This document shows positions 47,297 through 58,232 of a stretch of DNA of 64,000 nt, piece after piece. The stretch covers positions 1-64,000 of the forward strand of contig JAHIUW010000009.1 in assembly GCA_018816865.1 (NCBI GenBank). The letters are read 5' to 3'. A program made the position numbers and the translations under genes. The notes beneath the pieces are model-generated. The model was not told the DNA's origin, did not search any database, and was given only the letters and a program-made list of their open reading frames with translations. This stretch comes from Pseudomonadota bacterium. GTDB lineage: Bacteria > Desulfobacterota > Desulfovibrionia > Desulfovibrionales > Desulfovibrionaceae. The first letter of the stretch is position 1; each line of letters begins with the position of its first letter.

Positions 47297-48381
47297 TGTG
47301 TGCAGACGTATGTAGGATGAACAGGGGCAGGCACGACAAGCTTGGCCTGTGCGGCAAGATAAAATTCTCCAAGCTCCAGCAGCGCTATGGCAGCTTCTGG
47401 CCGCTGATCATGGGGCTGTGCACCCTGATGCTGATCTTCTTTGGCGGCGTCTATGCCTATATGGAGGTCGAGGGCTGGAGCTATCTGGACAGCTTCTACA
47501 TGGTCCTTATCGCCCTCTCCACCGTGGGGTTCGAGGAGGTACATCCCCTCTCGGACAACGGCATGGTACTGACCAGCGTGCTGATCATCCTGGGTGTGGG
47601 CAACTTCGCATTTCTCATCGGTTCGTTCACCCAGATCCTGGTGGAAGGCCGGATTCAAACCGTTTGGGGGAGGCACAGAGTGCAAAAATCCATCGATAAA
47701 CTGAATAATCATACCATTGTCTGCGGTTACGGGCGTATCGGTTCCATCGCCCTGCGCGAAATCGAACGCGAGGGACTGCCCGTTGTAGCGGTTGAAATGG
47801 GCGAAGAGCTGATCCCCAAGATGGAGGCGGACGAAGTTCTGTTCATCGCTGGCGACGCCACTTCCGATGATGTCCTGATGCGGGCGGGCATCGCTCGCGC
47901 CAAGAACCTGATCACGGCCCTGTCCTCCGAGGCCGCCAACGTCTACGTCTCCCTCACGGCCAGGCAGTTGAACCCCAAGCTGCATATCGTGGCCCGCGCC
48001 AATAATGAGTCGCACATCCATCGCCTGGAGCGCGCAGGGGCGGACCGTGTGATGCTGCCGCATACCATCGGCGGCATCCGCATGGCGCAGTCCGTGGTGC
48101 GGCCCGCGGTGACCAGCTTTCTGGAACTGACCGTGGCCGGGGATGGCATGGAACTGTCCATGGAGGAGCTGACCATCTCCGAGCGTAGCGAGTTTTGCGG
48201 CAAGAATCTGATCGAATCCAAGATTCGCCAGCGGTTCAACGTGATCATCATCACCCTGAAGCGCGCCGACGGTACGATGCTCTTCAACCCCGACGCCAAG
48301 ACCGTGCTTTCGGCTGGGGACACCATCATCGCCGTTGGCGATCGGGAGAACCTGGGCAATCTCTGGGAAGTCACCGCGTAG
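47296..48381 (+). CDS. Potassium channel with TrkA-N and TrkA-C domains
   Basis: A 361-residue protein: two membrane helices (about 36-58 and 85-110) around a pore loop, then a regulatory RCK domain beginning HTIVCGYGRIGSIALREI and a TrkA-C domain with ERSEFCGKNLIESK. The selectivity filter reads STVGFEEVHPLS, so the usual TVGYGD is TVGFEE. Related channels in this group carry TVGF-E type filters, so conduction is likely but selectivity is uncertain. The ATG overlaps the uvrB TAA (TTTAATG). Confidence 0.88.
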   Translation: MCADVCRMNRGRHDKLGLCGKIKFSKLQQRYGSFWPLIMGLCTLMLIFFGGVYAYMEVEGWSYLDSFYMVLIALSTVGFEEVHPLSDNGMVLTSVLIILGVGNFAFLIGSFTQILVEGRIQTVWGRHRVQKSIDKLNNHTIVCGYGRIGSIALREIEREGLPVVAVEMGEELIPKMEADEVLFIAGDATSDDVLMRAGIARAKNLITALSSEAANVYVSLTARQLNPKLHIVARANNESHIHRLERAGADRVMLPHTIGGIRMAQSVVRPAVTSFLELTVAGDGMELSMEELTISERSEFCGKNLIESKIRQRFNVIIITLKRADGTMLFNPDAKTVLSAGDTIIAVGDRENLGNLWEVTA

Positions 48382-48560
48382 CACCCCTGTGCCCGGGCGT
48401 CCGGGATTCTGTTCTGGGCGGCTCATGGCCCACCCCGCATCGGTACGGTGATTCGCGGTGGCTTGTCTGCCCGTTGTGGTCTTTGCCGGGTGATGATGCG
48501 CCAGGCCCTCCGCCCCCTTGAAAGGCAGCAGCCAACGACTTTGTTACAATTTTAATTATA

Positions 48561-48587
48561 AACGCCGGGAAGTTCCCGGCGTTTTTT
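48561..48587 (+). terminator. Terminator after the channel gene
   Basis: Stem AACGCCGGGA / TCCCGGCGTT with AGT loop and T tract; it may also serve the convergent glycosyltransferase gene. Confidence 0.8.
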
Positions 48588-48612
48588 TGTGCTGTGGTCG
48601 AGAGGCGCAGGG

Positions 48613-50127
48613 CTACAGACCCAGGGCCTGCTCCTTGGCCAGGACGTCGTCGCTCAGGGCGCGATCTGCCAGGGCGCGTAGCCGCCCGGTGTCGTCCGGA
48701 CCGATCTTGTATTGCAGCTTCAGGTTGTTGCCGAAGGCGTTGCCACTGGCGGCATTGCTCGTGACGCAGCGCGCGCCGGAAAGGCGGGCGTGGCGGACGG
48801 TCAGATGTCCTGTGTACACGGGGGTGTGCCCGACCAGCAGCAGGCGCAGGTCGTGTTCCAGGTCGTCGAACTGGGTGGGTGAAAAACGGATGTCGAATTC
48901 CCCGGCCTGCAGCAGTCTGTCCGTACGGAACAGGTGACAACAACCAGTGACCGAGGCGCAGGGCCGGATGTAGTCGAACTGGCCAAGGTCCGGTCCCTGG
49001 TGGTGCAGGTCCGTGACCTCGAACAGGGTGGGATGGACTGAGGTCTGGGTCAGGATGGAGTCCTCGTGTGGTTCGCGCAGGTGCAGGTCCGCGTTCTGGA
49101 TGATGGCGGGCTGTGCCATGTCCACGACCTTGCAGCCCCAGACCCCGGCGTCGGGATAGGCCGTGGCGGCTGCGCCCAGGCGGCCCAGCCAGTCATGCGG
49201 AAGTGTGATGTCGTCGTCCAGGTAGGCGGTCCAATCCGAGCGGCGCACCTCGGGCAGGGTCATCAGCCAGTTGCGCGCGGCGGGTGCGCCGATGTTGGAC
49301 GGCAGGCGGATCTTGGTGAAGCGTTTGCCCAGGCGGTTCGCCCAGGCGTCCAGCACCAGGGGGGTTGTGTCGGTGCTGCCGTTGTCCAGGGCGATGATAT
49401 GGGCCCCTGCCGTGTCCGAAGCGGCAAGGCTGGCCAGGGTCCTGTCCAGATCTTCGGCCTTGTTCCAGGAATAGAGCAGGATCGCCTTTTCGCCCGTGGG
49501 CACATCCACGGCCTGGTCCAGGCCGGAGTCCAGGTCGTGCAGTCGCAGCAGGGCGTTGACCTGCCAGGGGTGGGCCAGCAGGGAGTCTCGGTAGAGGGTC
49601 ATGGCCTGCTCGCGGTCGCCCATGCGCAGGGCGCATTCGGCCCGCAGGTTGGTCAGCCAGGCCAGGGGCGCGGCCGCGGCTGCGCAGGCCTCCCCCGCGC
49701 GCTCGAACCGTCCGGCCAAAAAGTGGCCTTCGGCCTGGAGCATGCGGGCCGCAGTGGGGAAAAAGGGCTCAACCTGTGAGGCGAGCGTGAGTATTCCGTT
49801 GGCTGAGGCCTTGTCTCTGGCGCGTACAAGTTCGGAGTGCAAGGCCTCCAATTTGATTTGGGCCTTGGAGGCCTGTTGGAGCAACGGCACGAGCGGCCCC
49901 GGGAGCATGTGGAGTTTATCATTCAGGGCCAGGAGTTGGGAGGCCACCGTGGCGTTGAGCGGGTCGTGCGCCCAGGCCTCGGCCAGCAGCGCCAACCCGA
50001 GGCCTGGTTGGGGCTTGTCCGCAGTCAGGGCGGCCAGCGCAATGCGGGTCAGGTGGGCATAACCCGTGCTTCCGGTCAGCAGGGACTCGATCACCGGTTG
50101 GGGCAGGGTGTTCCACGGGTAGGGCAT
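48613..50127 (-). CDS. Glycosyltransferase family 2 with helical N-terminal region
   Basis: A 504-residue protein with a TPR-like helical N-terminal half (residues 1-210) and a GT-A glycosyltransferase domain: ILLYSWNKAEDLDRTLASL near residue 215, IIALDNGSTDTTPLVL, NIGAPAARNWLM, and the metal-binding DXD as YLDDDITLP. In related bacteria such fused GTs glycosylate flagellin or surface polymers, but this is inferred. ATG at 50127 follows CCGAGG. Divergent from another glycosyltransferase gene. Confidence 0.85.
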   Translation of the reverse strand: MPYPWNTLPQPVIESLLTGSTGYAHLTRIALAALTADKPQPGLGLALLAEAWAHDPLNATVASQLLALNDKLHMLPGPLVPLLQQASKAQIKLEALHSELVRARDKASANGILTLASQVEPFFPTAARMLQAEGHFLAGRFERAGEACAAAAAPLAWLTNLRAECALRMGDREQAMTLYRDSLLAHPWQVNALLRLHDLDSGLDQAVDVPTGEKAILLYSWNKAEDLDRTLASLAASDTAGAHIIALDNGSTDTTPLVLDAWANRLGKRFTKIRLPSNIGAPAARNWLMTLPEVRRSDWTAYLDDDITLPHDWLGRLGAAATAYPDAGVWGCKVVDMAQPAIIQNADLHLREPHEDSILTQTSVHPTLFEVTDLHHQGPDLGQFDYIRPCASVTGCCHLFRTDRLLQAGEFDIRFSPTQFDDLEHDLRLLLVGHTPVYTGHLTVRHARLSGARCVTSNAASGNAFGNNLKLQYKIGPDDTGRLRALADRALSDDVLAKEQALGL

Positions 50128-50257
50128 GACTGGGCCTCGGGTGATTGCGGTTTTCGCTGGTTGCACGTACAGTTAAATGTCCCGGCGATTGTAGTTCCGG
50201 GGACGCAAAAAAGCAAAAGAAAACAGGGCGAACTCCCTTTGTCGCCTGACTGGAATC

Positions 50258-53151
<2,894 letters not shown>

Positions 53152-53173
53152 TATCAATCACTTGGAGAGCATT

Positions 53174-53953
53174 ATGAGCACATCCATCATCGTCATCGGC
53201 GCCAAGGGACGCATGGGGACCACCATCGCCGGGATGGTCAAGGCCGATCCCGAGCTTGACCTGAGCGGGGTCATCGAACGCAAGGGTTGCGACGAGGGCC
53301 TGGAAATCTACGGCTGCCTGTGCGGCACGGAGCTGGAGGCCATGCTACCCGAATGCCCCGGGGCCGTGGTCATCGATTTCACGGCACCGGCGGTGTCCGT
53401 GGCCAACGCCAAGAAGTGCGTGGCAGCGGGCAACCCCATCGTCATCGGCACCACGGGCCTGAGTGAGGCTGAAAAAGCCGAACTGGAGGAGAGTGCCAAG
53501 ACCGGGCTGGTGTTTTGGGCCCCGAACATGAGCATCGGCGTGAACGTGCTGTTGAAGGTGCTGCCGCAGTTGGTGCGCGCCCTGGGCGAGGGCTACGATT
53601 TGGAGATGGTGGAGCTGCACCACAACCAGAAGAAGGACGCCCCCAGCGGTACGGCCTTGAAGCTGGCCGAGTGTCTGGCCGAGGCCCGTGACTGGGACCT
53701 GAAGGAAGTGGGTGCCTATTGTCGCGAGGGCATCATCGGCGCGCGTCCCAAAAAGGAGATCGGCGTGCAGACCATCCGCGGCGGGGATGTCGTGGGGGTG
53801 CACACCATGTATTTCATGGGCCCCGGAGAGCGCATCGAGGTCACCCATCAGGCCCATTCCCGAGAGAACTTTGCGGCGGGCAGTCTGCGCGCGGCCAAGT
53901 GGCTGGTGGGGCAGCAGTCCGGCAGGCTGTACACCATGACCGACACCTTCTAG
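53174..53953 (+). CDS. dapB: 4-hydroxy-tetrahydrodipicolinate reductase
   Basis: DapB reduces hydroxy-tetrahydrodipicolinate with NAD(P)H in the lysine and diaminopimelate pathway. The 259-residue protein has the Rossmann motif IGAKGRMG, DFTAPAV, GTTGLSE, and the active-site block ELHHNQKKDAPSGTA with catalytic His and Lys. TTGGAGAG precedes the ATG at 53174. It ends before a strong terminator. Confidence 0.96.
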   Translation: MSTSIIVIGAKGRMGTTIAGMVKADPELDLSGVIERKGCDEGLEIYGCLCGTELEAMLPECPGAVVIDFTAPAVSVANAKKCVAAGNPIVIGTTGLSEAEKAELEESAKTGLVFWAPNMSIGVNVLLKVLPQLVRALGEGYDLEMVELHHNQKKDAPSGTALKLAECLAEARDWDLKEVGAYCREGIIGARPKKEIGVQTIRGGDVVGVHTMYFMGPGERIEVTHQAHSRENFAAGSLRAAKWLVGQQSGRLYTMTDTF

Positions 53954-54020
53954 TTCTGCGCTGTGGCTGAACGGAGGGGCTTGTCCCTGCCGGATGCCGT
54001 CTTGACTTGTTTTTCGCATC

Positions 54021-54057
54021 CGCCGTCTTCCGTCCCTGGGAAGGCGGCGTTTTTTTT
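54021..54057 (+). terminator. Terminator after dapB
   Basis: Stem CGCCGTCTTCC / GGGAAGGCGGCG followed by eight T residues. Confidence 0.85.
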
Positions 54058-54123
54058 ATGGTCTGCGCCTCGGCCTCTGGTCCCTGTCTCGGGCTCTGGG
54101 CCGCTGTTCATGCCCTGCGGGTG

Positions 54124-55026
54124 TTACTGGGCCGTGGGTGGTTGCGGTTCGCCCTGATCTGGGTTCGTCTTGAGAAAGGAGGTGATGATCCGCGCCATGC
54201 GCTCCGGGGACTGGTACATGAGCCAGTGGCCGCCCTGTCTGAATTTCACCAGCCAGGCCCCGGGGATGAGTCCGGCCAAGGCCAGGCTGTGCGCCGGGGG
54301 GGTGATGAAGTCCTCCTCGCCCACCAGCAGCAATGTGTCCTTATGCAGCGTGCCGAGGCGCTCCCTGGTGCCGGTCCATTGCTCGATGGCCTTGCGTTGT
54401 CTGGCGATGATGGCCGGGTCCGGGGCCTGGGCCGGTGCCGGGAGCCGTTCGAAGATTCCGGGATGTCCGTCAAGCCATGGCTTGGGGAACATCATGCCCA
54501 TGAGTTCCTCGGGCTTGAGGGTTCCCAGCCTGTCAAGGACCTTGACGATTTCCGTCGAGTCGGGGGCCGAGGCATAGAGGATCAGCTTCCCGGTCCTGTG
54601 CGGTGCCTTCAGGGCCAGTTCCTGCGCGATGCAGCTGCCCATGGACCAGCCCAGGACATGGGCGCTGGGGATGCGCAGGTAATCGAGCAGGCCCAAGGCA
54701 TCGCTGGCAAACAGGGCATAGGAAAACGACGTTTCCGAGGCGCTGGAGGTGCCCATGCCCCGGTTGTCGAAGGCGATGACCTGAAAGGACAGGGCGAGCC
54801 GCTCCACCAGGGTCGGATCCCAGACGTCCATGGTCGCGCCGTAGCCGGTGATCAGCAGCAGCGGCGGGCCTTGGCCCAGGACCCGATAGCCCAGGGAGAT
54901 GCCGTTGACCGGGGCCTGGTTGACGGGGGGCTTGCTGAATTCGTTGCCGCGGCAGGGGACGCTGAGGATGACCAGCAGCAGTGCCAGGAGCAGGGGGGCG
55001 AGGCGTGGGAACCGGTGGTGTTTCAT
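54124..55026 (-). CDS. Alpha/beta hydrolase, exported
   Basis: A 300-residue protein with a signal peptide (MKHHRFPRLAPLLLALLLVILS...) and an alpha/beta-hydrolase fold: oxyanion-hole GYGATMDVWD, nucleophile elbow GWSMGS, acid residue in VGEEDFITP and catalytic His in QGGHWLMY. The substrate is unknown. ATG at 55026 follows GAAGGT; a longer upstream frame has no ribosome site and would lie before the signal peptide. It stands alone. Confidence 0.87.
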   Translation of the reverse strand: MKHHRFPRLAPLLLALLLVILSVPCRGNEFSKPPVNQAPVNGISLGYRVLGQGPPLLLITGYGATMDVWDPTLVERLALSFQVIAFDNRGMGTSSASETSFSYALFASDALGLLDYLRIPSAHVLGWSMGSCIAQELALKAPHRTGKLILYASAPDSTEIVKVLDRLGTLKPEELMGMMFPKPWLDGHPGIFERLPAPAQAPDPAIIARQRKAIEQWTGTRERLGTLHKDTLLLVGEEDFITPPAHSLALAGLIPGAWLVKFRQGGHWLMYQSPERMARIITSFLKTNPDQGEPQPPTAQ

Positions 55027-55486
55027 GGCGAAAGACCTTCGTTCGCTTAAGTGTGGAGCCTGAGCCTTGGCCGTGACGACGTGCGCGGGGGGAGCCTGTA
55101 CATGGAGCGTCGCCGTCACACAAAGGACAAAGACACAGCGTTCAACCAGAGGACGAGTGGTGCCGAACTCCTTCATTTGTGACCTGTTTATTCAAGGAGT
55201 TCAAGCGAGTTTGGACCGAAAACAGTGGACAGACCCAGAGAGGATGGCCCTAACCAAGGGAGGGAGTGGTCAATGTCCCCCTCCACGGATGGCTTTCTCT
55301 CGGGATGGCCGCTGGTCTTCCTCGCCCTCTTGTGCCGTTGCAAACACGGCACGAGGCCGGATCAGCGAACCCGGCTGTGCGCGTTGCCTCTCCCGGTGGA
55401 TGCCACGGCCTCGGCCGCGGGGGAATGCGCGTCTCCGCCCCCCAGGGGGGCGGTCATCAGTTGGATGTTTGCAGCGTTGCTGAACA
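55027..55486. other. 460-base region without a supported gene
   Basis: Open frames here have implausible composition (many Pro, Arg, Cys) and no good ribosome sites. There is a short AAGGAGTTCAAGCG stretch around 55193 and GGAGGGAG near 55259 but no coding-like frame follows. It should contain the promoter of the alpha/beta-hydrolase gene. Confidence 0.4.
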
Positions 55487-56569
55487 TCACTGCGGCTTCG
55501 GGCTGACTCGAAAGCTGGTCAAGACCTCGCCCGGGAGCGGTGCGGTCATGCAGAGACCATGGCTGGATGCGGAGGCTGTGGCTCGTTGCATGGGCTCTCG
55601 CCAGTGGTGAATGGCGAGGTTGAAGGTGCTCCAATGAACGGGGACGAGGTGTTTTCCCCCCAGGTCCAGGTGGGCCTGGATGGTCTGCTCGGGCGTCATG
55701 TGTACGGAGGGCCAGTATTCGCTGTAGGCTCCGCACTCGATTAACGTGAGGTCGAAAGGCCCATAGGCGTTGCCGATGTCCTTGAAGTGCCGGGCATAGC
55801 CCGAGTCGCCACTGTAGAACACGCGCTTGCTCTGGCCCAGGATTGTCCATGAAGCCCAGAGGGTTCGATTGCGATCCAAGAGGCCTCGCCCCGAAAAGTG
55901 TTGGGCGGGCGTGGCCACGAAACTCAGTCCGGGCAGGTGTTCGGCCCGTTCCCACCAGTCGAGGGCCACGATCTGGTTTTCTGGGATTCCCCAGTTTCGA
56001 AGGTGGGCATCAACACCCAATGGCACATAGAATTTTCCGGTCTTGGGAGCAAGGGTCTGCACCGCCTCGCGATCCAGGTGATCGTAATGGTCGTGGGAGA
56101 TGAGCACCGCGTCCAGCGCCGGCAAGTCCTCGGCCGTGACGGGCAGGGTCTCGTGGAATCGCTTGGGGCCTATGAACGACAGGGGCGAAGCCCGCTTGGC
56201 AAACATGGGGTCCACGAGGATCAGCCTGCCTTCCAGGTTGATGAGCGTGGTGGAATGCCCCAGCCACGACAGGCTCAGTTCCTGCTCAGCGGTGAGGGCC
56301 TGGATGTCCAACACAGACACGGGCAATGCGGATTCGGGGAACCGTTGCTGTCCGCCGAAGAGATAGTCCCGGGCCATGCCCAGCCAACTGCCTTCGATGC
56401 TCAGTGTTACATTGCCGTCATTGTGGAAGGTGTCCTTGTAAAATTGCGACGAAGCATTCATTTTCATTCGGGATGTGTCCTTGGGTTCCATGCGTTCGGG
56501 CGTACATGCTGCCAGTCCCAGAAGCAGGGCGCAAAGGGCAGCGAAAGCTGAAACACACTTGAATTGCAT
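55487..56569 (-). CDS. MBL-fold metallohydrolase lipoprotein (NAPE-PLD-like)
   Basis: A 360-residue lipoprotein (lipobox LGLAAC, Cys22) with a metallo-beta-lactamase fold: SLSWLGHSTTLI, the metal motif SHDHYDHLD, ATPAQHFSGRG, YSGDSGY and VPVHWSTF. This arrangement resembles the L-ascorbate-6-phosphate lactonase/NAPE-PLD-like group acting on lipids or lactones; substrate unknown. Divergent from a TetR regulator with a shared palindromic operator, so it is probably its target. Confidence 0.87.
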   Translation of the reverse strand: MQFKCVSAFAALCALLLGLAACTPERMEPKDTSRMKMNASSQFYKDTFHNDGNVTLSIEGSWLGMARDYLFGGQQRFPESALPVSVLDIQALTAEQELSLSWLGHSTTLINLEGRLILVDPMFAKRASPLSFIGPKRFHETLPVTAEDLPALDAVLISHDHYDHLDREAVQTLAPKTGKFYVPLGVDAHLRNWGIPENQIVALDWWERAEHLPGLSFVATPAQHFSGRGLLDRNRTLWASWTILGQSKRVFYSGDSGYARHFKDIGNAYGPFDLTLIECGAYSEYWPSVHMTPEQTIQAHLDLGGKHLVPVHWSTFNLAIHHWREPMQRATASASSHGLCMTAPLPGEVLTSFRVSPKPQ

Positions 56570-56609
56570 GATTTATTCCTTTGGGGAGACGAATTGTCCA
56601 GTGTTGTAT

Positions 56610-56667
56610 TGTAGACTACACCGTGCAGTTTACATCTTGACTCGACAAAAGTAAACTGTAGGGTGTA
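56610..56667. promoter_or_regulatory. Divergent promoters with a large inverted-repeat operator
   Basis: Arms TACACCGTGCAGTTTAC (56617-56633) and GTAAACTGTAGGGTGTA (56651-56667) match in 15 of 17 positions when inverted, with a 17-base spacer. A second palindrome TGTAGACTACA is at 56610-56620. A minus-strand promoter (TTTACT at 56655-56650, TAAACT at 56632-56627, 17-base spacer) and a plus-strand promoter (TCGACA 56642, TGTAAT 56664, 16-base spacer) lie within it, so a repressor bound here would shut both. Confidence 0.65.
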
Positions 56668-56711
56668 ATTATGCTTTGTTTTTAGAGACATGAGAAACGC
56701 CAGGAGCAACG

Positions 56712-57332
56712 ATGACGCCGCCACGGGGATTACGAAACGACAAGCGCGAGGCCATTCTTGCGGCAGCGGCCAGCGAAGTGCTGGAACGCGGGTATCAGGG
56801 CAGCAGCATGGATCGCATCGCAGAGCGGGCCGGAGTGTCTAAGCGGACGGTATACAATCATTTCGGCAGCAAGGATGACTTGTTTCGTACGGTGGTGGGG
56901 GAGCATTGGGGCCAGGCCCAGCAGGCCATCTCAATGCCCTACGACGGTAATGTCCCCCTGCGTGAGCAACTGCTGGAACTGGGGCGTCGGGAAGTCGAAC
57001 TCTTGCTGGGTGAGGAGTTCATGGGCCTGACCCGGGCGGTGTTGTCGGAGTGCATCCGCTCGCCGCAATGGGCTGGGCATCTCTTTGCGGACATGAAAAA
57101 TGTCGAGTCCGGGATCCAGGTCTGGCTCCGACAGGCCGTGAAGGAAGCAAGACTGAATATTCCCGATGTGGAGTTTGCAGCCCACCAGTTCATGGGCCTG
57201 ATCAAGGGCTTCCTCTTCTGGCCCAGGATCATTGGTTGGCATCCGGATTCCACCCGGGAGGAACGTGATCGAGTGGTCGTCTCCACCGTGGACATGTTCC
57301 TGTCTTATTATGAAAAAAAGACGCATACCTAG
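56712..57332 (+). CDS. TetR/AcrR family transcriptional regulator
   Basis: A 206-residue repressor. The N-terminal HTH (residues 10-60) is typical: REAILAAAASEVLERGYQGSSMDRIAERAGVSKRTVYNHFGSK (shown in parts: AERAGVSKRTVYNHF). The C-terminal ligand-binding half resembles AefR-like regulators. It is divergent from the MBL lipoprotein gene across a strong palindromic operator, suggesting local control and autoregulation. Ligand unknown. The start lies ten bases after a CAGGAG site. Confidence 0.92.
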   Translation: MTPPRGLRNDKREAILAAAASEVLERGYQGSSMDRIAERAGVSKRTVYNHFGSKDDLFRTVVGEHWGQAQQAISMPYDGNVPLREQLLELGRREVELLLGEEFMGLTRAVLSECIRSPQWAGHLFADMKNVESGIQVWLRQAVKEARLNIPDVEFAAHQFMGLIKGFLFWPRIIGWHPDSTREERDRVVVSTVDMFLSYYEKKTHT

Positions 57333-57410
57333 GTTTCAATAACGTGGCGCATGCCCCGGCCCGTGTGCTAAGGTGGGGCTCTGCATCAACGCCGGAGGGA
57401 GGAATACCTC

Positions 57411-57836
57411 ATGGCCAAGAAAACCACAGTTGTTGGTCTGGACGGGTCCGAGTTGGCGTACAAGGCCTTGGATCGAGTCATTGCCGAAGCCACGTGTGGC
57501 GAGGTGCGCATCATCCTCGTCAGCGTGGCCGAGGCCCTGGCCACCATTTCTCCGCGCCAGGACTACGCGGAACTGGTGACCAAGCTGCTGACCAGAGCCA
57601 GGACCCTGACGGATCAGGGATTGGAACGGGTTCGTGCAGCCGGGCATGAGGCGGAGTGCATCGTCGAGTCCGGACGTCCGGCCATGGTCCTTGCGGAGGT
57701 GGCCCGGCGCGAGCAGGCCGATGAGATCGTGGTGGGCAGTCTGGGCAAGCATGCGGTGGAGCGGATGCTGCTGCTGGGCAGTGTTTCATCGCGTTTGATC
57801 GATCTGGCTCCCTGCACAGTGGTCGTTGTCCGCTAG
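57411..57836 (+). CDS. Universal stress protein (UspA family)
   Basis: A 141-residue single USP domain. It starts VVGLDGSELAYKALDRV and ends with the ATP-binding motif G-x2-G-x9-G-S as GSLGKHAVERMLLLGSVS, so it is of the nucleotide-binding type. Role in stress tolerance is inferred from the family. GGAGGGAGG lies upstream. Stop is only seven bases from the convergent gene at 57844. Confidence 0.92.
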   Translation: MAKKTTVVGLDGSELAYKALDRVIAEATCGEVRIILVSVAEALATISPRQDYAELVTKLLTRARTLTDQGLERVRAAGHEAECIVESGRPAMVLAEVARREQADEIVVGSLGKHAVERMLLLGSVSSRLIDLAPCTVVVVR

Positions 57837-57843
57837 GCCGACT

Positions 57844-58080
57844 TTAAAGTTTGCTGACCTTCAATCCAGAGGAATTGAAGGCTTTTTTGATCATTTTCCA
57901 GTAGCTGCCCTTGTCCAGGCCCACGCGGTTGCCACAGGGACAGTAAATGGCGTTGTCACGCTCCTGGGCCTCCAGCATCTTCGTGATACGGGCCTTGTGG
58001 CAGCGCAGAACCTCGCCCTTGCCCAGCTTATTGTATTTCCAGAGCTTGATCTTGCAGGTTGCGCATCGGATGGTCAGCAT
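57844..58080 (-). CDS. Small zinc-ribbon-like protein
   Basis: A 78-residue basic protein with CATCKIKLWKYNKLGKGEVLRCHK and a later CPCGN: four or five Cys and one His that could bind zinc. No function is known. A start at 58080 gives MLTIRCATC; its ribosome site is not strong. It is convergent with the USP gene. Confidence 0.65.
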   Translation of the reverse strand: MLTIRCATCKIKLWKYNKLGKGEVLRCHKARITKMLEAQERDNAIYCPCGNRVGLDKGSYWKMIKKAFNSSGLKVSKL

Positions 58081-58232
58081 GTCGGGGTTGTACCCATTGG
58101 CGACCGGGCGCGCAATAGGCAGGGATGGCTACTGGCCCGACGCCTGTTTCGGGATTCGGATGGTTTGTTTTTCCCGCTTGAATTGTGCATGCTTCCCACG
58201 TAGTTGAATGTCGCCAACCATCGGGGGACACC

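Noticed and set aside
55067-55483. 138-residue plus-strand frame
   Set aside because: Pro, Arg, Cys and Trp-rich composition, no ribosome site and no recognisable motif.
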